Both the position numbers and the translations under genes were made by a program. Source: an uncultured Bacteroidota bacterium (lineage in GTDB: Bacteria; Bacteroidota; Bacteroidia; Chitinophagales; Chitinophagaceae). Taken from it: a stretch of 17,844 bases of DNA. Positions 1 to 7,703 of the stretch are shown in pieces; the first letter of the stretch is position 1; the number at the start of each line of letters is the position of its first letter. The stretch spans positions 1 through 17,844 of the forward strand of contig CAILMA010000665.1 of assembly GCA_903835145.1 (NCBI GenBank), written 5' to 3'. The notes below the pieces were generated by a model, which saw only the letters and a list, made by a program, of their open reading frames with translations, ran no database searches and was not told the origin of the DNA.

Positions 1-45
1 AATTTAAGAAAAATGTTTTTATTAGTTACATAACTTATTTATAAT

Positions 46-63
46 CTGAGACTTTTATCTCAG
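46..63 (-). terminator. Hairpin over the stop codon of the type B T9SS cargo gene
   Basis: A perfect 6-bp inverted repeat (CTGAGA at 46-51, TCTCAG at 58-63) encloses a 6-nt loop that contains the TAA stop (55-57) of the minus-strand gene. An AT-rich run follows downstream on the minus strand, but there is no clean uninterrupted U-tract directly after the stem. It may act as a weak terminator or as 3' end protection for the mRNA. The short stem makes this a moderate to low confidence call. Confidence 0.4.
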
Positions 64-2118
64 CAGCGTTACGTTACCATGTTTTTTTATTGCTTTTCCG
101 CTTGTGCAGAAGCCATCAGCTTCCCAAACGTAAACGCCAACTGGCTGCGGTACACCATTGTAGGTGCCATCCCATGCGTTAGTTATATCGGTAGTTGAGA
201 ACATCAAAACACCCCAACGGTCGTATACTCTGAAGTAATTGAGCTGGCTCACTTCGCGATTCAATATTCCGAAACGGTTCGTAAGTGGGTTTTCGCTGTT
301 TGGTGTAAATGCATTTGGCACATTAAAGTCGCCGCAATTTACATGCACAACTACCGTATCTGAAGAGTGACAATGAAGGAATGTAGAGTCTTCAGTCACG
401 GTCAAAACATAGGTGTAGTCGGTAGTAGGCGTTGCAGTTGGGAATGGATCTGTGAAAGAAGGTAGATAAAGCGTTGGAGTCCATACATAACTGAACTGGA
501 ACCCAAGTGAAGTAGCAGGGCCTCCAAGCATAGTAGCTGCTCCGTCTGCTATAGTACGGTCTGGTCCGGCATCAGCTATAACTTTCACCACATTTACTTT
601 TACGAACGTATCTACGATACAGCCATCAGGGTAATGAATAGTAAGGTTATACGTAGTTGTATAATCAGGCCATGCTTTTACTGAGTCAGTATGGTTATAG
701 AAGGTATCAAGGTTGTAAACGGGTGACCATGCGAAAGAATCAGCATAGTTAGAGATAGCATAAAGGTGAATAGAATCGCCACGGCAAATGATGGGGTTGT
801 TAGGCAAAAGAATATTTGGTATTGGCTGCACCCTTATTTGCTTACACTCAACCTGCATATCAGGTAAACCCTGATTTATTACATAATAGATATTGAACCA
901 ACCGGTATCGTTATAGTAATACTCTGGAGGGGTAACTTCTGAGAACGATGGAATTGAAGAATTGGTGCAAGACGAAATCTGAATTTTTGTTAATGTGCTG
1001 TCGTAAACGTTAGTGATAAACGAGAACAGGTTGTCATGATCGCGAATGATATTAGATATACCTGAAGGGTAGTTCATACCACCAACAACACTATAATCAA
1101 CCGGGAAGTAAGGACCGACAGCATACGGCATTTGCAATGAAATAAGCTGGCTGGTTGTGCTATCTGTAATGTAGGCATATATGCTGCCGCAATCGCGGGT
1201 AAGACAAATTGAAGACGGCACAAGAACTCTGGAGTTGAAATTACCAAGGTTAGTGCCCTGAATGGCGGTAATGGTAGTATCAAGCGTAGTACCAAGGTCG
1301 AAACGGCCAACAGAACCAGCTAAGTTATTTGACCTGTTAACTACGAATAAATACCACATTCCGTTATCCTTAATAGCTGCCATGTCGGCTGGTGTATTAA
1401 GCATAGAGTTAGGGTTGCCGCAATTTGTAGTTTTAGGGGTATTAGAAATATTGAAGGAGAATTCGAGACGGATCAACTGGTTATTGTTGCGATTTACGAG
1501 GTAGCCGAACCATTGATCGCTTTGTACATCTTTAGCTACAAAAACACCCTTAGGACCATCAAAAGCACCATTAAGGTTTCCAAAATTTGCGATGTTTGGT
1601 GCGGGGTTGCTCAGAGAGGCATCAAAGTCTATCCTCCCGAGTGTTGACTCGCTCGCGGTGTAACCACCAGATACAAAGATGAACCATTTTTTGGCCAGTG
1701 CATCATAAGCTATGTAAAGCGAAGTTGGGTGGTGTGGCAAACCATTTGTAAGGTTACCAAAGTTGGTAACAGTTGGAATGCTATTCAGATTTGTGCCGAA
1801 ATTGTAACGTAGGAATTCATCTGTGCCTGCATTCAATACAAAACCATAGTACTTGCCGTCAACATCCTGTATAATGTCAATATTCGACGGTGTGTGAAGC
1901 CCGAAACCGGCACTACCCATGTTTACGCCACCGGGAGCATAAGATATGCTGCCTGAGCAAAAACCCCAGTAGTAATTTGCAGCAGTATCGTTGACACTGC
2001 TGAGCGTGATAGGTTGCCTTACGCAAACGGTATCAGGCGCCCTGAATAGGGTCTGCGCATTAAGCGAACTTAATTGCGATAACATTGATAAAGCTACCAG
2101 TAAAAGATATTTTTTCAT
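55..2118 (-). CDS. Secreted propeller-like protein with type B T9SS C-terminal sorting domain (CHU_C)
   Basis: A 687-residue exported protein. I start it at ATG 2118, because that Met begins a clean signal peptide (MKKYLLLVALSM, cleavage probably after LNAQ, about residue 22); the frame is open further upstream but gives an unlikely extension. Residues of about 45-380 hold roughly six imperfect units with a recurring pattern (aromatic-FVxN, GxxxRxDF, NFGNLN, PxGI/PTSL), like an NHL-type beta-propeller. Next come Ig/PKD-like segments, including a CRGDSI stretch and an ADAGPDRTI stretch typical of Bacteroidota surface proteins. The last 93 residues match the gliding-motility-associated CHU_C domain: PNAFTPN, then FRVYDRWG, then NAWDGTYNG and PVGVYVW. 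This domain routes proteins through the type IX secretion system (type B). It is transcribed divergently from the peptidase gene. Its ligand or substrate cannot be read from sequence; adhesion or scaffold roles are plausible. Confidence 0.88.
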   Translation of the reverse strand: MKKYLLLVALSMLSQLSSLNAQTLFRAPDTVCVRQPITLSSVNDTAANYYWGFCSGSISYAPGGVNMGSAGFGLHTPSNIDIIQDVDGKYYGFVLNAGTDEFLRYNFGTNLNSIPTVTNFGNLTNGLPHHPTSLYIAYDALAKKWFIFVSGGYTASESTLGRIDFDASLSNPAPNIANFGNLNGAFDGPKGVFVAKDVQSDQWFGYLVNRNNNQLIRLEFSFNISNTPKTTNCGNPNSMLNTPADMAAIKDNGMWYLFVVNRSNNLAGSVGRFDLGTTLDTTITAIQGTNLGNFNSRVLVPSSICLTRDCGSIYAYITDSTTSQLISLQMPYAVGPYFPVDYSVVGGMNYPSGISNIIRDHDNLFSFITNVYDSTLTKIQISSCTNSSIPSFSEVTPPEYYYNDTGWFNIYYVINQGLPDMQVECKQIRVQPIPNILLPNNPIICRGDSIHLYAISNYADSFAWSPVYNLDTFYNHTDSVKAWPDYTTTYNLTIHYPDGCIVDTFVKVNVVKVIADAGPDRTIADGAATMLGGPATSLGFQFSYVWTPTLYLPSFTDPFPTATPTTDYTYVLTVTEDSTFLHCHSSDTVVVHVNCGDFNVPNAFTPNSENPLTNRFGILNREVSQLNYFRVYDRWGVLMFSTTDITNAWDGTYNGVPQPVGVYVWEADGFCTSGKAIKKHGNVTLLR

Positions 2119-2219
2119 AGTCCTGAAAAAGAGATTCCCTAAAAAAGGGCTAATATAATAATAAGTATAGACTTTTGCCGCAAAATTGTACATTTATTTC
2201 CGTAAATCGCTCAAAGTAT
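2119..2219. promoter_or_regulatory. Divergent intergenic region between the T9SS cargo and the S46 peptidase
   Basis: About 100 bp separate the two divergent ATG codons. The stretch is very AT-rich (TAATATAATAATAAG near 2151-2165) and contains a small near-palindrome, TTTTGC then CGCAAAA, around 2173-2185. No perfect TAnnTTTG box is visible on either strand, so promoters for both genes must lie here but cannot be placed exactly. Confidence 0.4.
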
Positions 2220-4391
2220 ATGCTTATAGTTAAAAATAGTTGTTTCATAGGTTTAAAAATTGCTCTTTGTTCTCTCGCATTACTCTTTTTCTTTAATTCA
2301 CAATCAAAAGAAGGAATGTGGATTCCGGCAACTCTGAAAGCCCATGAAAATGAACTCAAAGCTATGGGACTGGACCTCCCCGTCGATCAGCTTTACAACG
2401 CCAGCGGAACCGGGCTGAATAATGCAATCGTTCTTTTCGGAAGAGGCTGCACGGGAGAGATCATTTCCTCAAATGGTCTTATTCTTACCAATCACCATTG
2501 CGGCTACGGCACTGTGCAAGGGTTATCGTCCACCGAGAAAGATTACTTCGCAAATGGTTTTTTTGCAAAAGATTTTAAAGACGAAATACCGTGTGGAGGG
2601 CTTACGGTAACCTTCATTCGGAGAATGGAAAATGTAACTGACAAAATAGTGCCCGGCCTGGCAGACACGCTGCAGGACGCAGCCCGCGACAGCATAATAA
2701 AGGCGCGAATTGCGGGCTTGGAAAAAGAGTTCGAAATGAACACAGGCATGGATGCAACAGTGAAGCCTTTTTACGAAGGCAACCAATATTGGGTCATCAT
2801 TTCTGAAACGTATAAAGATATTCGCCTCGTCGGTTTTCCACCGAATGGGATAGGCACATTTGGTGGTGATGATGAAAACTGGGCATGGCCAAGGCACACT
2901 GGTGATTTCAGTATGTTCAGGGTGTATGCCGGAGCAGATAACAAGCCCGCAGCCTATGCAGCAGGCAATAAGCCGTACCATGCAACCACTTTCCTGCCCA
3001 TAAATACCAGTGGCTACAAAGAAGGCGATTTTACAATGGTTTACGGTTTTCCGGGCACCACAATGGAGTACATTTCTTCGTTTGAGCTCAATCAGGTTTA
3101 CAACATCGTAGACCCCATAAACATTGATGCCAGAACGAAGAAGCTGAAGATTTGGAGTAAGCACATGAACGCCAACAGAGAAGTATTTTTGAAGTACACG
3201 GCCAAGCGTGCCGGTGTTGCAAATGGTTGGAAAAAATGGCAGGGAGAAATAAAGGGGCTGAAAATGAACAAGGCGCTTGACAAGAAACAGGCTGAAGAAT
3301 TAGCGTTTGCAGCATGGGCTAAAACAGATACAGGATCCTATACCACGAGTCTGCTACCTGAGCTGGAAAAAGCGGCGAAAAGCGCCGATGACGCTATTGC
3401 ACGCGACCAGCACATACGCGAAGATGTACTCGGTATAGAACTGATACAACAAGGCGTGGCGCTTGAGAAATTTGTTGCTTGTTTCAGGGCAGGGTTTAGC
3501 GATGCAGCTTTGAGCGATACACTGAAAAAACTTGCGACTGGACTTGCCTGGTTTTATAAAAACTACGATGCGGAAACCGATAAAGACGTGTTTGAAGCAC
3601 TAATGCCAATATACCTCGCAAAGTGTGGAGATGATGTGCCGGATTACTATAAAAAAGCATATGCTGCAAGCGGTGAGCATATTAAAAAATGGGCCAACGC
3701 AGTATACGACAGTTCGTTGGTCGCTTCACTTTCCCGGCTAACGGAATTCTCAGCACATGCCCGCAACAGCGATAGCACAAGGCTCATTAACGACCCGGCA
3801 TGGCAGCTTTACAGCTCCGTTGCAGCGCTGAGAAAACAAAATATTACTCCGGCAATAGAAGGATACCGCCAGAAAAAGCGCTACCTCAACCGCCTGTATG
3901 AAAACGCATTGCTGCGGAAGGATAAAGAACACAAAATGTATCCTGATGCTAACCTGACGTTGCGACTGGCATACGGCCATGTGCAGGGCCTGGACCCCGA
4001 TGGGAAACCAAAATACTCCTGGCAGACATGGCTGAAGGACGTTGTAGAGCTAGATGACCCCAAATCGGAGTCATTTAAGGTGCCCGCAAAGCTAAAAACA
4101 CTGTATGAGCAAAAGGACTTCGGCAGGTGGAAAGCCGGGGATGACGTTCCTGTTGCTTTTCTGGCAGACAACCATACAGCCGGCGGTAACTCAGGCAGCC
4201 CGGTGCTCAATAAAAAGGGGGAATTGATAGGTCTTAATTTTGACCGTCCCTACGAGGGCACTATGAGCGATTATCTGTTTGACCCCAACCGTTGCCGCAA
4301 CATTTCAGTTGATATCAGGTATGTACTTTTTGTAGTCGAGAAGTTCGGCGGTGCTTCCTGGCTCATAGATGAGATGAAGCTGGTAAATTAG
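2220..4391 (+). CDS. dpp11: S46 family dipeptidyl-peptidase, DPP11 type (Asp/Glu-specific)
   Basis: Exported serine peptidase of family S46 that removes dipeptides from the N-terminus of oligopeptides in the periplasm, feeding peptide catabolism. I chose ATG 2220 (723 residues) over an upstream TTG at 2175, because it starts a signal peptide (MLIVKNSC then a Leu/Phe-rich core) and the mature form then begins near KEGMWIP, as usual in the family. The chymotrypsin-like catalytic triad is visible: His93 in LTNHHCGY, Asp229 in WPRHTGDF and Ser658 in GGNSGSPVLN. Asn220 and Trp221 (ENWAW) fit the residues that bind the substrate N-terminus. The position 18 residues after the catalytic Ser is Arg676 (NFDRPYEGTMSD). 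In characterised enzymes Arg here marks DPP11, specific for acidic P1 residues, and Gly marks DPP7. Length matches the roughly 720 residues typical of the family, and the gene appears intact. Confidence 0.93.
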   Translation: MLIVKNSCFIGLKIALCSLALLFFFNSQSKEGMWIPATLKAHENELKAMGLDLPVDQLYNASGTGLNNAIVLFGRGCTGEIISSNGLILTNHHCGYGTVQGLSSTEKDYFANGFFAKDFKDEIPCGGLTVTFIRRMENVTDKIVPGLADTLQDAARDSIIKARIAGLEKEFEMNTGMDATVKPFYEGNQYWVIISETYKDIRLVGFPPNGIGTFGGDDENWAWPRHTGDFSMFRVYAGADNKPAAYAAGNKPYHATTFLPINTSGYKEGDFTMVYGFPGTTMEYISSFELNQVYNIVDPINIDARTKKLKIWSKHMNANREVFLKYTAKRAGVANGWKKWQGEIKGLKMNKALDKKQAEELAFAAWAKTDTGSYTTSLLPELEKAAKSADDAIARDQHIREDVLGIELIQQGVALEKFVACFRAGFSDAALSDTLKKLATGLAWFYKNYDAETDKDVFEALMPIYLAKCGDDVPDYYKKAYAASGEHIKKWANAVYDSSLVASLSRLTEFSAHARNSDSTRLINDPAWQLYSSVAALRKQNITPAIEGYRQKKRYLNRLYENALLRKDKEHKMYPDANLTLRLAYGHVQGLDPDGKPKYSWQTWLKDVVELDDPKSESFKVPAKLKTLYEQKDFGRWKAGDDVPVAFLADNHTAGGNSGSPVLNKKGELIGLNFDRPYEGTMSDYLFDPNRCRNISVDIRYVLFVVEKFGGASWLIDEMKLVN

Positions 4392-4411
4392 TCCTGCAAA
4401 AAGGCGTTTGG

Positions 4412-4444
4412 GATAGCAAATATGCATTTTGCTGCGAGGCTATC
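4412..4444 (+). terminator. Possible stem-loop downstream of the peptidase gene
   Basis: GATAGC (4412-4417) pairs with GCTATC (4439-4444), and an alternative inner pairing AGCAAAT with ATTTTGCT lies around 4415-4432. It starts 20 nt after the peptidase stop. No U-tract follows, so an intrinsic terminator is doubtful; it could instead be an RNA 3' end structure. Confidence 0.3.
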
Positions 4445-4515
4445 ACAAAAGACAATGCATTAAATAAAATGCTCATGATTATTCATTTCATTGAGCTATC
4501 TTCTTTTAATTGTTT

Positions 4516-4523
4516 TACATTTG
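4516..4523 (+). promoter_or_regulatory. Bacteroidota -7 type promoter box upstream of the oxidoreductase gene
   Basis: TACATTTG matches TAnnTTTG exactly. A TTG at 4491-4493 lies 22 nt upstream and could serve as the -33 element. The box ends only 9 nt before ATG 4533, so the transcript would have almost no leader. The match may be chance in AT-rich DNA. Confidence 0.35.
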
Positions 4524-4532
4524 CTGCGATTT

Positions 4533-5621
4533 ATGTCTGCACTAAAATTTTACACTTTAAAGGTCAATGATGTTCGCCCGGAAACATCAGATTGCGTTTC
4601 AGTATCGTTGCAGATACCGAAAGGGCTTGAAGAAACATTCCGTTTTGCTCCGGGTCAGTACCTTACGTTTCGCCGGCACTTTAACGGATCCGAGATCCGC
4701 AGGTCGTATTCTATTTGCAGTAGCCCCCGGGATGGGGAGTTGCGTGTGGCCATTAAGAAAGTGGAAGAAGGCAAATTTTCGACTTACGCGCACGACGAGT
4801 TAAAGGCCGGTGAAGAGCTCGATGTGATGCCGCCAATGGGCCGTTTTACCCCGAAAAAAAAGGAAAAAACGCATAAAAATTACCTCGCTTTTGCAGCCGG
4901 TAGCGGTATTACACCTATCATGAGTATTATGAAAACCGTGCTCGAAGATGAGCCGGGATCTACTTTTACTTTGGTATACGGCAACAGGTCAAGGAATTCT
5001 GTGATATTCAGAGAATCCATTGAGGCGCTGAAAAATATTTACATGGAGCGGCTAAGACTGTACCATGTGTTGAGCCGCGAGTACATGGACATTCCTATTT
5101 TTAGTGGCCGCATAAACGCTGAAAAATGCCGCGAATTCTGCAAATCTCTTATTGACCTCACCACTATAGATGAGGCCTTTATTTGTGGCCCGGAAGCGAT
5201 GATTCTTTCGGTAAAGCAGGAGCTTGCCGACTTGGGTATGAAGGACGATGACATTCACATAGAATTGTTCACTTCGCCGGACCAACCAAAGGCTACTCAT
5301 GAAAAATGGGAGAAAGAACACAGCAGTGACAGCAGCCCTAAGAGCCGCGTAAGCATTACGCTTGATGGCACTACTTTTGATATGGATGTACCGTTCAACG
5401 GGGAGAGCATTCTGGATGCGGCGCTAAGAAATGGTGCTGACCTCCCTTATGCCTGCAAGGGTGGCGTTTGCTGCACCTGCCGTGCCCGTGTAATGGAAGG
5501 TGAAGTGATAATGGAAGTGAATTATTCGCTGGAACATGACGAGGTGGAAAAGGGCTTTGTGCTTACCTGCCAGAGTCACCCACGAACCGAAAGAGTAATT
5601 ATAGATTTCGACGAAAGATAG
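4533..5621 (+). CDS. PaaE-type FAD/NAD(P)H and plant-type 2Fe-2S oxidoreductase
   Basis: A 362-residue cytoplasmic electron-transfer reductase that passes electrons from NAD(P)H via FAD to a 2Fe-2S cluster and on to a partner oxygenase. ATG 4533 (MSALKFY) is preferred over the in-frame TTG at 4491, which adds a hydrophobic extension foreign to the family. The domain order is FAD-binding barrel (RRSYSICSSP, residues 56-65), NAD(P)-binding domain (AAGSGITPIMSI at 121-132, YGNRS at 149-153, ICGPEAM at 217-223), then a C-terminal ferredoxin domain (about 273-362). The last has the CX4CX2C pattern at Cys308, Cys313 and Cys316 with the fourth ligand Cys346 (LTCQSHP); Cys314 is an extra neighbour. 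This architecture is that of PaaE, the reductase of phenylacetyl-CoA epoxidase, and of related HmpX/hydroxylase reductases. No paaABCD-like genes are nearby, so the physiological partner is unknown. Confidence 0.88.
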   Translation: MSALKFYTLKVNDVRPETSDCVSVSLQIPKGLEETFRFAPGQYLTFRRHFNGSEIRRSYSICSSPRDGELRVAIKKVEEGKFSTYAHDELKAGEELDVMPPMGRFTPKKKEKTHKNYLAFAAGSGITPIMSIMKTVLEDEPGSTFTLVYGNRSRNSVIFRESIEALKNIYMERLRLYHVLSREYMDIPIFSGRINAEKCREFCKSLIDLTTIDEAFICGPEAMILSVKQELADLGMKDDDIHIELFTSPDQPKATHEKWEKEHSSDSSPKSRVSITLDGTTFDMDVPFNGESILDAALRNGADLPYACKGGVCCTCRARVMEGEVIMEVNYSLEHDEVEKGFVLTCQSHPRTERVIIDFDER

Positions 5622-5681
5622 ATACAAACTGTTACCGATTTTAGATATTGACTTACATAGTTGCTGACTAAAAAACAAAAC

Positions 5682-6569
5682 ATGAGCGATACCAAGGCCA
5701 GAATTATTGACATTACGCCGCAGGCGCTGCAGGCTAACAAAACCGCCGCTGATAACGAAGGTGCGGCAGGTGCACAGCCGGTGCTGATTCCGTTTCGTAA
5801 AAAGCAGCGCTGGGGTTATTGCTCCGCTGATAAGAAGGTAATGGTGCCCTATGTTTATGAAAGTACAAGTCCTTTTTCTGAGGGGCTCGGTGCTGTGCAG
5901 CAGCATGAAAAATTTGGTTACATAAACACCGCAGGCACAATGGTAATACCATGCAAGTATGAATTTGCCGGGTTATTCAAAGGCGGACTTGCTGTTGTTT
6001 GTATCAAGAAAAAATATGGCTTTATTGATGCTACAGGCAAGTTGGTAATTGCCGCTGACTATGACTATGCCGATAATTTCCTCGATGGTCTTGCAGTCGT
6101 GGAGCGTAAGGGAAAACTCGGATTTATTGACACTACCGGAAAGGTTGTTGTCCCGATTAAATACAACGAAGTAAGTCCGTTTCGCGATGGCGTTTCTTTC
6201 GTGGAGCTTGGGGGTAAAGATTTGTTCATAGACAAGACCGGCAATGAAGTGCCTGAGCCCGACGATGTGATTTATACTGATGGAGTCGCTGTTGATTTTT
6301 CTGATGAGAAGGAAGCTTTCGGTGTTATTTCTAAAGACAAAAGCATTGTTGTGCCTTACATTTACGAGTATATCAATGATTATTCCGAAGGGCTGGCTGC
6401 TGCAAGCCTGAACGATAAATGGGGCTTTCTTGACAGTAAAGGTCAGGTGGCTATTCCTTTCGTGTTTGATGACGTGCTCGATGTGTTTGAAGATGGTCTC
6501 GCTCTCGTTGAGGTCGATGAAGATTTTGGATACATCGACAAAAACGGCACCCAGTATTGGGAAAACTAA
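5682..6569 (+). CDS. WG-repeat protein
   Basis: A 295-residue protein made almost entirely of WG repeats of about 30 residues (pattern KxGFIDxxGKxVIPxxYDxxxxFxxGLAxV). I count seven units plus a final partial one (DFGYIDKNGTQYWEN); the fifth, around KDLFIDKTGNEV, is degenerate. Typical blocks are KYGFIDATGKLVI and KWGFLDSKGQVAI. ATG 5682 (MSDTKARI) is preferred to the in-frame TTG at 5661. There is no signal peptide and no membrane segment, so it is probably cytoplasmic. It follows the oxidoreductase by 60 bp with no obvious terminator, so co-transcription is possible. WG (KWG leptospira-type) repeats probably fold as a beta-propeller-like interaction scaffold; no enzymatic motif is visible and the binding partner is unknown. 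Confidence 0.88.
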   Translation: MSDTKARIIDITPQALQANKTAADNEGAAGAQPVLIPFRKKQRWGYCSADKKVMVPYVYESTSPFSEGLGAVQQHEKFGYINTAGTMVIPCKYEFAGLFKGGLAVVCIKKKYGFIDATGKLVIAADYDYADNFLDGLAVVERKGKLGFIDTTGKVVVPIKYNEVSPFRDGVSFVELGGKDLFIDKTGNEVPEPDDVIYTDGVAVDFSDEKEAFGVISKDKSIVVPYIYEYINDYSEGLAAASLNDKWGFLDSKGQVAIPFVFDDVLDVFEDGLALVEVDEDFGYIDKNGTQYWEN

Positions 6570-6587
6570 GCAGATTTTTTGTTGAAA

Positions 6588-7262
6588 TTACCGTACAAAC
6601 ATTTTTAAATCAGTAAGCGTTCTGGGGTTACATTCCGGACAGGTAGCCTGTATGCCGGTGAACTCTATGAAAGCGCCCGTAGGGGCATTAGAAAGCACAG
6701 TAAGCACTTCATTTGTAATGAAAAAGCCCTTAACTGGAATGTTGATGTCCCTGCCTGCCATCCGTGATTTAAACGTGTATTCTTTAATGCGGTAGGGGTA
6801 GTTATACAGAGAGTTGGCAAATACAACGCGCAAAAAACTCTGATCAAGAATGTCCTTCTTTTTAGCCTCAGTGGCTGATGTTATGCTGCCAAGCCGTGCT
6901 ACCGGTACCGGGATCTCCCCGGCTGAAAACTGAACGGTTTTAAGCAATTTCTGCGTTCTCTTGTTCGTAATAGTAAGTCGCATTCTCTTTCCGTACTTAG
7001 GGTACGGCATTGCCATCACAGAAAGGGTATCTCCCTTTATTTCAGGTGTGCCTAACTTCAAAGCGTTATCGAGACTTTTTATAGCCAGATCTGTTGGTTT
7101 TATTCCCGCACTATAAATTTGAATCAGGTTGTTCGCTGTAGGGAAGAGCAATGCTGTATCAGCCCTTGCACACCATTTGTTCCAAACTTTTATACTATCA
7201 GTCTGCGCGAAACAAGTCGCACCGGTCAATACCAATAAAATAGAAAGGAAAACAGGTTTCAT
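6588..7262 (-). CDS. Small exported protein resembling the periplasmic C-terminal domains of GldM
   Basis: A 224-residue protein with a clear signal peptide (MKPVFLSILLVLTGATCFAQ, cleavage after about residue 20). The mature part resembles the C-terminal beta-rich domains of GldM/PorM, the T9SS motor subunit. Features include the early NNLIQIY/GIKPTDLAI strand region, the central hinge AGEIPVPVARLGS (compare IPDPVA-lG in GldM), then a SFLRVVFANSLYNYPYRIKEYTF-like block broken over about residues 143-165, and the closing GAFIEFTGIQATCPECNPRTLTDLKM. GldM itself is about 500 residues with an N-terminal membrane helix; here that helix and the long periplasmic stalk are absent and a cleavable signal peptide replaces them. 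It is convergent with the WG-repeat gene (18 bp apart). It may be a stand-alone envelope module rather than a working motor part. The family call rests on pattern recognition. Confidence 0.65.
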   Translation of the reverse strand: MKPVFLSILLVLTGATCFAQTDSIKVWNKWCARADTALLFPTANNLIQIYSAGIKPTDLAIKSLDNALKLGTPEIKGDTLSVMAMPYPKYGKRMRLTITNKRTQKLLKTVQFSAGEIPVPVARLGSITSATEAKKKDILDQSFLRVVFANSLYNYPYRIKEYTFKSRMAGRDINIPVKGFFITNEVLTVLSNAPTGAFIEFTGIQATCPECNPRTLTDLKMFVR

Positions 7263-7334
7263 TTTGTAGTAAAATTATCGTCAGTATTTAGGATTGCTTT
7301 TTTTGAATTTATAAAATGGCGTTTTGAAAGAACG

Positions 7335-7700
7335 TTACTTCACTAATTTCAAAACAAGATACGCCGTTAAGCTCAATAACAAAATTATAATTACAGCAAC
7401 GATTGTTGCCGGATCATTTTTCGCTGTTTTATTCCGTTTTCTCTTACCCTTCAGGTTGCTTTTTACATGTGTGTTCAGTCGGTTTACAATATGGGATGTT
7501 TCCTCCGGGTCTATTGTTTTCAGGCCTTCTATAGCATCGCTTTCCATTCCATCTTCGGCAAGCCAATGCTCTACAGCATGCTGCAGCGCTGCTGGTAATT
7601 TACCGGCCAGGTATGCCATTAGCTGCTCCTCGGTTAGTGGAGTGGGCGGTCCGGTAAGGCCGGGGTTTAATTCATTCAATATGTCGTCCTTCTCATCCAT
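7335..7700 (-). CDS. Single-pass membrane protein, probable anti-sigma partner of the ECF sigma factor
   Basis: A 121-residue protein whose ATG lies 3 nt downstream of the sigma factor stop, so the two are almost certainly one operon and translationally linked. The N-terminal half (TEEQLMAYLAGKLPAALQ, then HAVEHWLAEDGMESDAIEGL, about residues 23-60) resembles the short cytoplasmic head found in many Bacteroidota membrane anti-sigma factors. After a basic stretch (KGKRKRNKTAK, about 84-94) comes one hydrophobic helix (about 99-118, TIVAVIIILLL), leaving only a few residues outside. There is no HxxxCxxC zinc motif of the ZAS type and no periplasmic sensor domain, so how it would sense a signal is unclear. 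The function is inferred from position and topology. Confidence 0.72.
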   Translation of the reverse strand: MDEKDDILNELNPGLTGPPTPLTEEQLMAYLAGKLPAALQHAVEHWLAEDGMESDAIEGLKTIDPEETSHIVNRLNTHVKSNLKGKRKRNKTAKNDPATIVAVIIILLLSLTAYLVLKLVK

Positions 7701-7703
7701 TGG

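Noticed and set aside
2175..2219. Upstream TTG start for the S46 peptidase
   Set aside because: It would add 15 polar residues before a good signal peptide that begins at ATG 2220.
2523..3164. 213-codon minus-strand ORF opposite the S46 peptidase
   Set aside because: Fully antisense to a well-supported gene with all catalytic motifs; its translation has no recognisable domain.
5424..5906. 160-codon minus-strand ORF spanning the oxidoreductase end and WG gene start
   Set aside because: Covers the ferredoxin domain and the WG gene start in antisense; no protein-like features.
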